Shown: one piece after another, positions 56,975-64,000 of the stretch
Layout: the number at the start of each line of letters is the position of its first letter
How positions within the stretch are numbered: position 1 is the first letter of the stretch
Assembly (NCBI GenBank): GCA_964500445.1
Contig: CAZCOG010000001.1
Coordinates: forward strand, 124,001 to 188,000
DNA length: 64,000 bases
Reading direction: 5' to 3'
Source: Persicitalea sp964500445
GTDB taxonomy: Bacteria; Bacteroidota; Bacteroidia; Cytophagales; Spirosomataceae
Translations under genes and position numbers: made by a program
Notes under the pieces: model-generated
The model's input: only the letters and a program-made list of their open reading frames with translations
Databases searched by the model: none
What the model was told of the DNA's origin: nothing

Positions 56975-59098
56975 ATGAGAAAGTACCTGATTACCCTGAT
57001 CCCCGTCGTCTTATTAGGATGGCAGCAAGGGCCACAACCCCAGAGTGCCGACCAATTTTCCGATGGAATCGCTTTCGAAGAGGGATCACTTTCCGAGGAC
57101 TTGAAGCCGTCTCCTGCGCAACTGAAAGCCGAGGGACTGGCTATTCGGATTCTTTCGAACTATCACTACCGCAAGATTGATCTCAACGATTCGCTCTCGG
57201 CAGAAATCTATAAGAAGTACCTTGACGACATCGACCATAGTAAGCTGTATTTTCTGGCTTCGGACGTGGCGAAGTTCGACAAGTACAAGTACTCCTTCGA
57301 TGATTTCCTGAAGAACGACGAGCTGGAAGTTCCTTTCGAGATTTATAACATCTTCCGCAAGCGGTATCAGGAGCGGAGTGAGTACATCCAGAAATTGCTG
57401 GATAAGCCTGATCCTTTCGATTTTAATAAAGAAGAAAGCCTGAATACTGATCGTGAAAAAGTTTCATGGGCGCAGAGCAACGATGAACTTGACGACACCT
57501 GGCGCAAGTACATAAAAAGTGAAGCCCTCGACCTCAAACTGGCGGGTAAGGCCGATACGGCCGCTATCAGCACGCTTTCCAAGCGTTACAAAACCCGTAA
57601 CCGTGCCCTGGAGCGCATTCGGTCGGAGCAAGTGTTCCAGATGTACATGAATTCTTACGCTGAGTCGCTCGATCCCCATACCAACTACCTGGGCCCGGTA
57701 TCTGCCGATCGCTTCAAGCAGGATATGAGCCAGTCGCTGGAAGGCATCGGGGCTTTGCTGCGCGAAGAGGAGAACTACATCAAGATCGTGGACGTCATTC
57801 CTGGTGGCCCGGCTTTTCGGGGTAAGCAACTGAAAAAAGAAGATCGTATCATGGGCGTAGCTCAGGGCGACGACAGCGAGTATGTGGACATTGTGGGCTG
57901 GTTCGTCGACGACGCGGTAAAGCTTATCAAAGGGCCCAAGGGTACCGTGGTACGTCTTCAGGTACTTGCCGCCGACGCCCTGCCCAATACTCCGCCGCGT
58001 GAGATTCGCATTGTCCGGGAAAAGATTAAGCTGGAAGAGCAACGCGCTAAGAGTGAAATCGTGACGGTAGATCATGGCGGCAAACCCATGAAAATCGGCG
58101 TCATCGATATTCCACTATTTTACCGTGATTTCGAGGGTGCTCAAAAGCGGGAAAAGGAGTTTTCCAGCACCACCCGCGACACCCAGAAGTTGATGGAAGA
58201 TTTGCGGAAAGAAGGTGTAGAAGGAATTGTGATTGATTTGCGTAACAATGGTGGCGGCTCACTAACTGAGGCTATCTCGCTCACGGGACTCTTTATCAAT
58301 AAAGGCCCCGTAGTACAAGTGAAAGAGTCGCAGGGCGAAATTGAGGTTCAGTCTGATACCGACCCGATGGTTGCCTACGATGGCCCCCTCGCTGTGATGG
58401 TCAACCGCTTCAGCGCTTCGGCGTCGGAAATCTTTGCGGCGGCCATACAGGATTACAAGCGGGGTATTATTGTGGGAGAGCAGACATACGGTAAAGGAAC
58501 AGTTCAGACGCTTATTGAACTGAACAGATGGATGCCTAAGGAAAAAGACGATCTCGGGGAAGTAAAGATGACCGTGGCGAAGTTTTACCGTATCAACGGC
58601 AGCAGCACACAACTACGTGGTGTAATGCCCGATCTGGAACTGCCTACCGCTTATAAAAACGACGAATACGGGGAAGCATCGCAGCCCAGCGCCCTACCTT
58701 GGGATCAGATACCCTCGTCGCGTTATGAGCTGACTTTGAATATCAGCGACCAGATTGTAAATCAGTTGCGTGACAAATACAACAATCGCCTTCGCTCTGA
58801 TGAAGACTTGAAGAAACTGGTAAGCGATCTGGCCGATTTTAAGAAAGCTCGCGAAGACAAAACAGTATCTCTGCAAATTGACAAGCGGCGTAAGGAACGC
58901 GCCGAAGCCGAGAAAAAACGGACGGCCCTGAACGAGCTGGACGACGATACGGATGGCGGCGACGAAGCTGAACCAACGGAAACTACGCCCGCCAAGAAGA
59001 AGAAAGACATTTATCTTACTGAAACCAGCCGGATTTTAGCCGACCTGGTGACGATTACCAACGAACCGAGCCTGGCCGGAACAAAGAAGAAGCGGTAA
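56975..59098 (+). CDS. prc: Carboxy-terminal processing (tail-specific) protease
   Basis: 707 residues. Signal segment at 1-15. The N-terminal helical domain runs to about residue 230. The PDZ domain covers 'SLEGIGALLREEENYIKIVDVIPGGPAFRGKQLKKEDRIMGVAQGDD' (about 252-300). The S41 protease domain has 'GVIDIPLFYRDF', 'GIVIDLRNNGGGSLTEAISLTGLFI', and the catalytic dyad Ser 482 / Lys 507 in 'NRFSASASEIFAAAIQDY' and 'GEQTYGKGTVQ', with the 25-residue Ser-Lys spacing of E. coli Prc. The C-terminal DUF3340 region and the charged tail ('DDDTDGGDEAEPTETTPAKKKKD') follow. It degrades misfolded or tagged periplasmic proteins. It pairs with the FKBP gene upstream; a strong terminator follows. Confidence 0.96.
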   Translation: MRKYLITLIPVVLLGWQQGPQPQSADQFSDGIAFEEGSLSEDLKPSPAQLKAEGLAIRILSNYHYRKIDLNDSLSAEIYKKYLDDIDHSKLYFLASDVAKFDKYKYSFDDFLKNDELEVPFEIYNIFRKRYQERSEYIQKLLDKPDPFDFNKEESLNTDREKVSWAQSNDELDDTWRKYIKSEALDLKLAGKADTAAISTLSKRYKTRNRALERIRSEQVFQMYMNSYAESLDPHTNYLGPVSADRFKQDMSQSLEGIGALLREEENYIKIVDVIPGGPAFRGKQLKKEDRIMGVAQGDDSEYVDIVGWFVDDAVKLIKGPKGTVVRLQVLAADALPNTPPREIRIVREKIKLEEQRAKSEIVTVDHGGKPMKIGVIDIPLFYRDFEGAQKREKEFSSTTRDTQKLMEDLRKEGVEGIVIDLRNNGGGSLTEAISLTGLFINKGPVVQVKESQGEIEVQSDTDPMVAYDGPLAVMVNRFSASASEIFAAAIQDYKRGIIVGEQTYGKGTVQTLIELNRWMPKEKDDLGEVKMTVAKFYRINGSSTQLRGVMPDLELPTAYKNDEYGEASQPSALPWDQIPSSRYELTLNISDQIVNQLRDKYNNRLRSDEDLKKLVSDLADFKKAREDKTVSLQIDKRRKERAEAEKKRTALNELDDDTDGGDEAEPTETTPAKKKKDIYLTETSRILADLVTITNEPSLAGTKKKR

Positions 59099-59144
59099 TC
59101 ATGATACGGGCATCCTGCCCGGCAAGAAAAAAACAAATGCTAAG

Positions 59145-59180
59145 AAAGGCGGTCATCCTTAATGGAGCGACCGCCTTTTT
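59145..59180 (+). terminator. Rho-independent terminator after prc
   Basis: aaaggcggtc (59145-59154) pairs with gaccgccttt (59169-59178), a 10-bp perfect stem with a 14-base loop followed by a T-run (to 59180). It lies 46 bases after the prc stop and decides the start of the next gene, because any start before 59180 would put the terminator inside that ORF. Confidence 0.92.
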
Positions 59181-59202
59181 AATGCCATTTCCTCAATATA
59201 GT

Positions 59203-59955
59203 ATGCCTCAAAGTACCTTGACCGTCCAATTTATCCTCCGCGACTTCTGGCGTTTTCTAAAGAAACCTCAGGACGAGGCCCAGGCCCAAAATTTCTCGCT
59301 CTCCCCTACTTTTATCCTCTTTCTGACTCTTTTCATTATCCGGGCGGCCGGAATACTTTTGGAAATAAACGGCTTCCAACCGCTTATACTACATTTTAAC
59401 GGGGATGAGTTGCAGAAGCAGGTACATACTGATTACGGCATTGCAGACAGAGTGGTCGGCTCACTTATTTCGGCTCCGCTCTTTGAAGAATTAGCCTACC
59501 GCTGGGGTCTACGATTTAGTCCGTTGCGTACAGCGGCATCGTTAGGGCTAATCTTTTTCTATTGGTTGCCCTATGGCGGTACTTATTCGGCGACAATCAT
59601 TGAAGTACTTGATGACCCGGGATTCTACCTCATGGTCAGCATGGCTCTGATCACTGGATTGACCGCTTATACTTTGCTGAGTATCTCGGTTTTTGAACAA
59701 CCGATCCGGCGTTGGTGGGAGCGAAACTTTGGCTGGGTCTTTTACACTTCCTCGCTGCTGTTTGGTCTGATGCACATCTTTAATGTCCGCGAAGTGACCG
59801 CAACGGTCGTGAGCCTGGCGATTTTTATCACCTTTCAGCAGATTACGATGGGGTTATTCAATGGCTACGTCAGAATGCGGTATGGCTTCGGGCAAGCCAT
59901 TGTGCAGCACTCGCTGTTTAATTTGTTACCGATGGTGATTGGGTTGTTGCAATAA
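59203..59955 (+). CDS. CPBP family intramembrane protease
   Basis: 250 residues from the ATG at 59203 (MPQSTLTVQFILRDFWRFLKKP). An ORF from 59101 is open but contains the prc terminator, so the later start is used. About six membrane helices. The CPBP motifs are E95-E96-x3-R100 in 'APLFEELAYRWGLRF', 'LLFGLMHIFN' (FxxxH-like) and 'QAIVQHSLFNLL' (HxxxN). These are the Rce1-like glutamate/histidine proteases that cleave within the membrane or process prenylated or bacteriocin-like peptides. The substrate here is unknown. Single-gene unit, convergent with a TPR gene (44 bases between stops). Confidence 0.9.
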   Translation: MPQSTLTVQFILRDFWRFLKKPQDEAQAQNFSLSPTFILFLTLFIIRAAGILLEINGFQPLILHFNGDELQKQVHTDYGIADRVVGSLISAPLFEELAYRWGLRFSPLRTAASLGLIFFYWLPYGGTYSATIIEVLDDPGFYLMVSMALITGLTAYTLLSISVFEQPIRRWWERNFGWVFYTSSLLFGLMHIFNVREVTATVVSLAIFITFQQITMGLFNGYVRMRYGFGQAIVQHSLFNLLPMVIGLLQ

Positions 59956-59998
59956 GCACAAATTCACGACCAATGAATCATCAGATCTTCTGCTTTGC

Positions 59999-60949
59999 TT
60001 ACCTGCAGTGCTTATCCCATGAAACCTTTGCCTCACCACTACCCAATTCAATAGCTCTTGCCCAGTCTTTGCAGGCTCCGGTGGTGTCGTTCAGTTGATA
60101 CTTGGCGTCGCCCCTATTGTTATAAGCAAAGGTGAAGGCATTATCAAGTTCGATGGCTTTGTTTAAATCTTTAATCGCGCCTTGGTAGTCGGCTATGTGG
60201 AGTTTTGTAAAACCACGGTTATTGTATGCATTAAAATTTCTTGAGTCAAGTTTAATAGCTTTGCTATTGTCAGCAATTGCGCCGTTAAAATCTCCGATTT
60301 TGTCCTTTACAAATCCCCTGGCAACATAAGAATCAGAAAACTTGTGATTCAATTGAATAGCCTTGTTATAATCTTCTATAGAGCCTTCGTGATCTTTTAA
60401 CATGTCCCTGACCCCTCCTCGTAGGTAAAATGATGAAAATTCATCTGGATAAAGGCCGACTACGATATCGTGCTCAGCCAACATGCCCAATGTATCCCCT
60501 AACATCATCATGGAAAGACCCTTACCCCAATGCGCCTCGGAGCTCGCGTTGTTAATTGCCAAAGCAAGATTGTAATCCTCAATGGCTTGCTCATACCTTT
60601 CGAGCGCATGATGGCAAGCTCCTCTGGCAGTGTACGCATCTACAAAAAAATCATCTATTTCCACTACATTGGTAAAAGTCTCAATCGCACCGATGTAGTC
60701 GCCAAACTCATACTTTTCTACTCCGCGGTTGTAATATTTTACAACTTCTTCACTGGAATAACTTCCAACTATTTTTGATCCAATCCTATAGTAGTTTTTT
60801 GCTGGATTAAATTGTGAATTCACTAAGAAATTTAAAGTGTGATAAACTTGGTAGTAGTTCTGAGCAGGACTTACAGCACAAGCCCAGACACAGAATATAA
60901 TACCAGAAATCACAATTACTTTCTTGGCGAAAGTAAGGCAGACACCCAT
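59999..60949 (-). CDS. TPR repeat protein with N-terminal signal anchor
   Basis: 316 residues. A hydrophobic segment at about 9-26 (KVIVISGIIFCVWACAVS) contains a Cys where a lipobox could be, but the match is weak; an anchor is also possible. From about residue 75 to 305 there are seven 34-residue TPR units: 'YNRGVEKYEFGDYIGAIETFTNVVEID', 'YTARGACHHALERYEQAIEDYNLALAIN', 'AHWGKGLSMMMLGDTLG', 'YLRGGVRDMLKDHEGSIEDYNKAIQLN', 'YVARGFVKDKIGDFNGAIADNSKAIKLD', 'YNNRGFTKLHIADYQGAIKDLNKAIELD', 'YNNRGDAKYQLNDTTGACKDWARAIEL'. It is a protein-interaction scaffold of unknown partner, exposed to the periplasm. Confidence 0.9.
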   Translation of the reverse strand: MGVCLTFAKKVIVISGIIFCVWACAVSPAQNYYQVYHTLNFLVNSQFNPAKNYYRIGSKIVGSYSSEEVVKYYNRGVEKYEFGDYIGAIETFTNVVEIDDFFVDAYTARGACHHALERYEQAIEDYNLALAINNASSEAHWGKGLSMMMLGDTLGMLAEHDIVVGLYPDEFSSFYLRGGVRDMLKDHEGSIEDYNKAIQLNHKFSDSYVARGFVKDKIGDFNGAIADNSKAIKLDSRNFNAYNNRGFTKLHIADYQGAIKDLNKAIELDNAFTFAYNNRGDAKYQLNDTTGACKDWARAIELGSGEAKVSWDKHCR

Positions 60950-61000
60950 AGATTTAATTAATGTATCGATGGTTTATCGAAATAATGGAATTGATTACGA

Positions 61001-63406
61001 CTACTGCCCAACTCCCGGCTTCACTTCAAACACGTACTCTCCGCTTCCCGACGCTCCACTTGGAGTGAGTCCCTGCACAACTACCCGGTATGTACCCGTC
61101 TGGTCGGAAGTATAGAAGCCAAGCCGCTGCTTGCCTTGGGCATTGGTCGTGAGTGTAGGCGACCAGTGCAACAGGTTGCGGAAGTCGGGCAGGCGACTGC
61201 TGCGGTCGCTGGCAACATCATAACGCGGAGCGTAGAATTCACGGCGCGACTGGGCAAAGTCGTAGGATTGCACCAGCGCCCGCGGATCGAGCTCGAAGCC
61301 CGCCAGATCGCCCTTGTAAGTAGTATAGCTCACAATACCTGGAAAAGAGCGCGGCCCAAGGTAGTACAAAGCATCGACCACTTCCAGCTTCTTTATTTTC
61401 AGCGGATCAAAAGCCATTATTTTATCCGTGTCAAACACGGGAACGCCATCGAGCAGGATGAGTGGGTCATCTTTGAAAACGCCCTGCGGTGTAATGTTGT
61501 CCAGCACATTAAATTGGAACTTCTTCTGGCGCCTTCTAACAAACACGCCCGGCACGTACTCACGCATTACTTCTTCCATCGTAGGGAAACGCGTGAATGC
61601 ATCGAGCATGTATCTCTCGTCTGGCTTCCCGTAAAACGCCAGGCTGTCTGAGCCCGTAAAAACAGACGGTGAAACGGGCCGTGACATGAAAGCGTTCAGT
61701 GTCTGCATATTGACACTACGTGTCAGGAGTTGCGACGATTGATCGGGAGTAAAAGTAAACTGAGGCCAACGCCGCGACGAAGCCTGGGCGGAGTACGGAC
61801 TACTAATTTCGATGCGATAGGTACTATCGAGCCGAGTGTTGGTTTGTACGATAATTTCCTGGGTATCCTGCAGTTCTTTTACTTCAAACCTCAAATTGCC
61901 CAGCGAGTCGCTTTCAGTAATAAAAAGTTTAGGACGCAGGTCAGGCGTAGCCAGGTAAGCGGCAATGCTCTTTTTGGGTTGCCCTGTTTCGGCGCTGATT
62001 ACTTTGCCTTTGACAAAATGGCCTCCGTACTCGGGTAGGTATTTGAATTCAGGCTTATTTTCATTTAATACCTTGTCCCACTGAAATCGCCGCCAGCCGT
62101 GGGTAAGCATGACATGGTCCAGAGCCGCATCCGCCGCTGCACCCGACTCCCGCAGATAGGTCGCGGGCGACTCCACCGTACCTCGCAGATCGGAGGCCAG
62201 GCCAAAGTACGTATCGATGTTGGTTGGGTCGGGACTCGCCAGCGAATCCAGTAAATAGACCGACACTGAGAGCGTGGCCGCCTCATTGGCGGTAGTACTG
62301 GCCATGAGATCAAGGTAGACTTTTTCGCGGGGGCCATACTCGTTACGTTCTGTTTTGGCCGAAATCGTCAGCCCCTTAGCCGGGCGCTTGAAGTAGAGCC
62401 GTTCGGCTACCGGCCTGGGGTTTTGGTCAAAAACCGTGAGTTGCGTAATGCCCTCGCTCAGCTGATTCTTATTTAATAAAAACTTGGCGGCTCCGTTCTG
62501 CATAACGGGTCGCAGTGCCAGGGGCTTTCCGGTTTTTCCGTGCGCCAGCAGGGATAAACCCACAGCCCAGCTTTCGGGCTGTGAACGTACCAGTACTTTC
62601 ACAATCTGATCAGTAGAATCGCTGACCTGCATGGCATACCCCTGACTCTGAACTCCTGGTAACGGGTAAATAAAAGATCGCCCCTGCGAATCCTGTAAAA
62701 TGGCGCGGTACTTTTCGCCAGTGGCCGGGGTAAAGCTAAAACTACCCAATCCGAAGCGCTGAGGCTCGAAACGAAGCAAGGTGTCGTTCCGGGTATTGAC
62801 CAAAGTCCCCTTAAAATCAACGCCCTTTCCGTCGCGACCTAAGCCACGAAAAGCCACGTGGTTTTCTACCTGATCAACCAAGTTTCCGCCTTCGGGAAAA
62901 AACTGCAGATCATAAGCCGGAGCTTTTGCGGCGTCAGCCACGGGCAGGTTTTCGGCCACAATAAATGGATTGAGAATCCTGACGGGCGTTTCAAAAAAAT
63001 AGTCCGGACTAAAATTTTTCATCCAGTTTGTATAGCAACGTACCGCGTAGGTTCCGTTGGCCAGTCCGGCCGGAACTACCAGATTGCCGTCGCCCTGTCC
63101 GTCGGTCAACGAAATCTTCATCTGCGCCACGGGGTTTGATTCCCTATCAATCAGTTCGAGATACGCAATCTTGCTCACATCTAATGCGCGGTGGGTATCG
63201 CCCGAGACGCAATAGACTTTGAACCACATCGTCTCGCCCACCACGTATAGGGGACGGTCTACATGGACATAAATTTTTTCCTGGAAATGTTCGTCAATGT
63301 ATTCAGTAAGCTGCCGCTGCACTGCGGCCAGCGGTACATTTTGGGCAAAAGAAGCAAGTGAAAGTACCACAGCTGACAGAGACAGTACTATATTTTTCCC
63401 TTTCAT
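61001..63406 (-). CDS. Macroglobulin (MG2)-like exported protein with TonB-plug-like region
   Basis: 801 residues. Signal peptide at 1-21. Residues 35-150 are an MG2-type Ig domain ('EKIYVHVDRPLYVVGETMWFKVYCVSGDTHRALDVSKIAYLELIDRESNPVAQMKISLTDGQGDGNLVVPAGLANGTYAVRCYTNWM'). Further sandwich domains run to about 560. Residues 640-720 ('FPTMEEVMREYVPGVFVRRRQKKFQFNVLD', 'PLILLDGVPVFDTDKIMAFDPLKIKKLEVVDALYYLG', 'FPGIVSYTTYKGDLAGFELDP') look like a TonB-receptor plug without a barrel. The C-terminus is 'YRVVVQGLTPSGASGSGEYVFEV'. This is a common but uncharacterised Bacteroidota architecture beside DUF4249 genes, which is the case here (67 bases upstream). Its likely role is in the outer membrane/surface. 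Confidence 0.82.
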   Translation of the reverse strand: MKGKNIVLSLSAVVLSLASFAQNVPLAAVQRQLTEYIDEHFQEKIYVHVDRPLYVVGETMWFKVYCVSGDTHRALDVSKIAYLELIDRESNPVAQMKISLTDGQGDGNLVVPAGLANGTYAVRCYTNWMKNFSPDYFFETPVRILNPFIVAENLPVADAAKAPAYDLQFFPEGGNLVDQVENHVAFRGLGRDGKGVDFKGTLVNTRNDTLLRFEPQRFGLGSFSFTPATGEKYRAILQDSQGRSFIYPLPGVQSQGYAMQVSDSTDQIVKVLVRSQPESWAVGLSLLAHGKTGKPLALRPVMQNGAAKFLLNKNQLSEGITQLTVFDQNPRPVAERLYFKRPAKGLTISAKTERNEYGPREKVYLDLMASTTANEAATLSVSVYLLDSLASPDPTNIDTYFGLASDLRGTVESPATYLRESGAAADAALDHVMLTHGWRRFQWDKVLNENKPEFKYLPEYGGHFVKGKVISAETGQPKKSIAAYLATPDLRPKLFITESDSLGNLRFEVKELQDTQEIIVQTNTRLDSTYRIEISSPYSAQASSRRWPQFTFTPDQSSQLLTRSVNMQTLNAFMSRPVSPSVFTGSDSLAFYGKPDERYMLDAFTRFPTMEEVMREYVPGVFVRRRQKKFQFNVLDNITPQGVFKDDPLILLDGVPVFDTDKIMAFDPLKIKKLEVVDALYYLGPRSFPGIVSYTTYKGDLAGFELDPRALVQSYDFAQSRREFYAPRYDVASDRSSRLPDFRNLLHWSPTLTTNAQGKQRLGFYTSDQTGTYRVVVQGLTPSGASGSGEYVFEVKPGVGQ

Positions 63407-63473
63407 TCGATGAACTTTGCTTTTCTGTCTGAAACCTATTGTAATTGATTTTCCTGCTTTTTGTCGAAAATTT

Positions 63474-64000
63474 TCATCTCCAAAACGATGGCCGTTGCGT
63501 CGTGCCGCCGCGCAGGCGGCAGTCGGCGCACTCAGCAGGGCCCATCACGTAATCCGGGTTAATTGATCCTTCGGGATAATATTCAAACATTATCAATCCT
63601 GCGGGATCATCCAAAACTTCGGATTTGGTAAGCGTATCTCCGTATGCGCAAAACTGCGCCGGTCCAATATTTTCATTGATAAAAATCCGCTGCTCCTGCT
63701 GATTGGCTGCACTAAAATAGCCAAAAACCTGCTCGCCGGGGTCGTCCACGGCCTGGATGTTACCCGTTACCTGTGCGGGCTGAGGATCAAAGAGGCTGCC
63801 GGTGCGTTCGGTGGTTTTGGCCAGTGTGTTCCAATACTCGTATTCGTCCTGGGTAAGTGCGTACTGTTTTACCAAAATGCTATACTTCGAGCGCAGCTTA
63901 CCCGAACTGCCGGGAATATAGACAATCGCCTGATCCTTGATAATATCCTTGCTCAGCTTAATGGTAGAGCCTAACACGATATTGGTAGGAAAAGCATTGC
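63474..64000 (-). CDS. DUF4249 family lipoprotein (C-terminal part, cut by window edge)
   Basis: The reading frame stays open from the stop at 63474 to the window end; about 175 codons of the C-terminal part are visible, and the true start lies outside. The DUF4249 signature is at the end: 'PAECADCRLRGGTTQRPSFW' (a C-x2-C-R-x-RGG-x-x-x-x-P-x-FW pattern). Before it are 'ALTQDEYEYWNTLAKTTERTGSLFDPQPAQVTGNIQAVDDPGEQVFGYFSAANQQEQRIFIN', also family-typical. DUF4249 proteins are outer-membrane lipoproteins encoded next to TonB-type receptors in Bacteroidota. The gene is in the same unit as the MG2-like gene downstream. Function unknown. Confidence 0.88.
   Translation of the reverse strand, partial: NAFPTNIVLGSTIKLSKDIIKDQAIVYIPGSSGKLRSKYSILVKQYALTQDEYEYWNTLAKTTERTGSLFDPQPAQVTGNIQAVDDPGEQVFGYFSAANQQEQRIFINENIGPAQFCAYGDTLTKSEVLDDPAGLIMFEYYPEGSINPDYVMGPAECADCRLRGGTTQRPSFWR

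Overview
The window looks like one contig region of a Bacteroidota chromosome, most likely Cytophagales (a Spirosomataceae/Cytophagaceae-type bacterium). The evidence is a SusC/SusD pair, a second TonB-dependent receptor, a type IX secretion C-terminal sorting domain, several lipoproteins with Bacteroidota-style N-termini, a fused alpha/beta E1 2-oxoacid dehydrogenase, DUF4249 and macroglobulin-like outer-membrane genes, and a general lack of Shine-Dalgarno sites. The background is about 50% GC. No rRNA, tRNA, CRISPR array or transposase was seen. A 100-N assembly gap lies at 36105-36204 inside a heptanucleotide tandem repeat.

Layout. 1-5.9 kb: a truncated Gfo/Idh/MocA oxidoreductase, a DUF1573 protein, a fused E1 dehydrogenase, then a PglC-like sugar transferase and a PglD-like acetyltransferase separated by a large palindromic repeat, and an alpha/beta hydrolase. 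5.9-7.7 kb: four tandem paralogous cysteine-rich lipoproteins. 7.8-17.6 kb: sulfatase, tetrapyrrole-methylase-type methyltransferase, D-lactate dehydrogenase-like protein, DUF2200, a parallel beta-helix protein, an epimerase, a T9SS-exported protein and a small lipoprotein. 17.7-23.2 kb: a PaoABC-like molybdenum hydroxylase operon, then DUF2071 and TIGR03643-type proteins.

23.4-27.1 kb: a degenerate GIY-YIG-like protein is followed by a sharply AT-rich insertion (24.3-27.0 kb). The insertion carries a Hanks-type protein kinase, possibly frameshifted near its C-terminus, facing a DUF4062 (TIR-like) protein across a shared hairpin. This is the best candidate for an undescribed system, plausibly anti-phage. 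27.2-36 kb: tandem S10-family carboxypeptidase-like exoenzymes, an acidic unknown protein, a TonB receptor, a DUF819 membrane protein and a Cax-type Ca2+/H+ antiporter.

36.3-48.9 kb: a polysaccharide utilisation locus read leftward. Its order is NarL-type response regulator, TPR histidine kinase, SusC, SusD, IPT/TIG glycan-binding lipoprotein, terminator, GH26 beta-mannanase, DUF1349-like/TolB-propeller protein. The GH26 suggests a beta-mannan substrate. 49.1-51.2 kb: a glucuronokinase-like GHMP kinase upstream of GalU, which together could make a UDP-sugar. 51.3-56 kb: YceI, a newly recognised 58-residue proline-rich ORF, a LolA-like protein, and atpG/atpA separated by a perfect 22-bp hairpin. 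56.2-64 kb: FKBP isomerase, tail-specific protease Prc, CPBP protease, TPR protein, macroglobulin-like protein and a truncated DUF4249 lipoprotein.

All family assignments come from reading motifs by eye. No database search was run.
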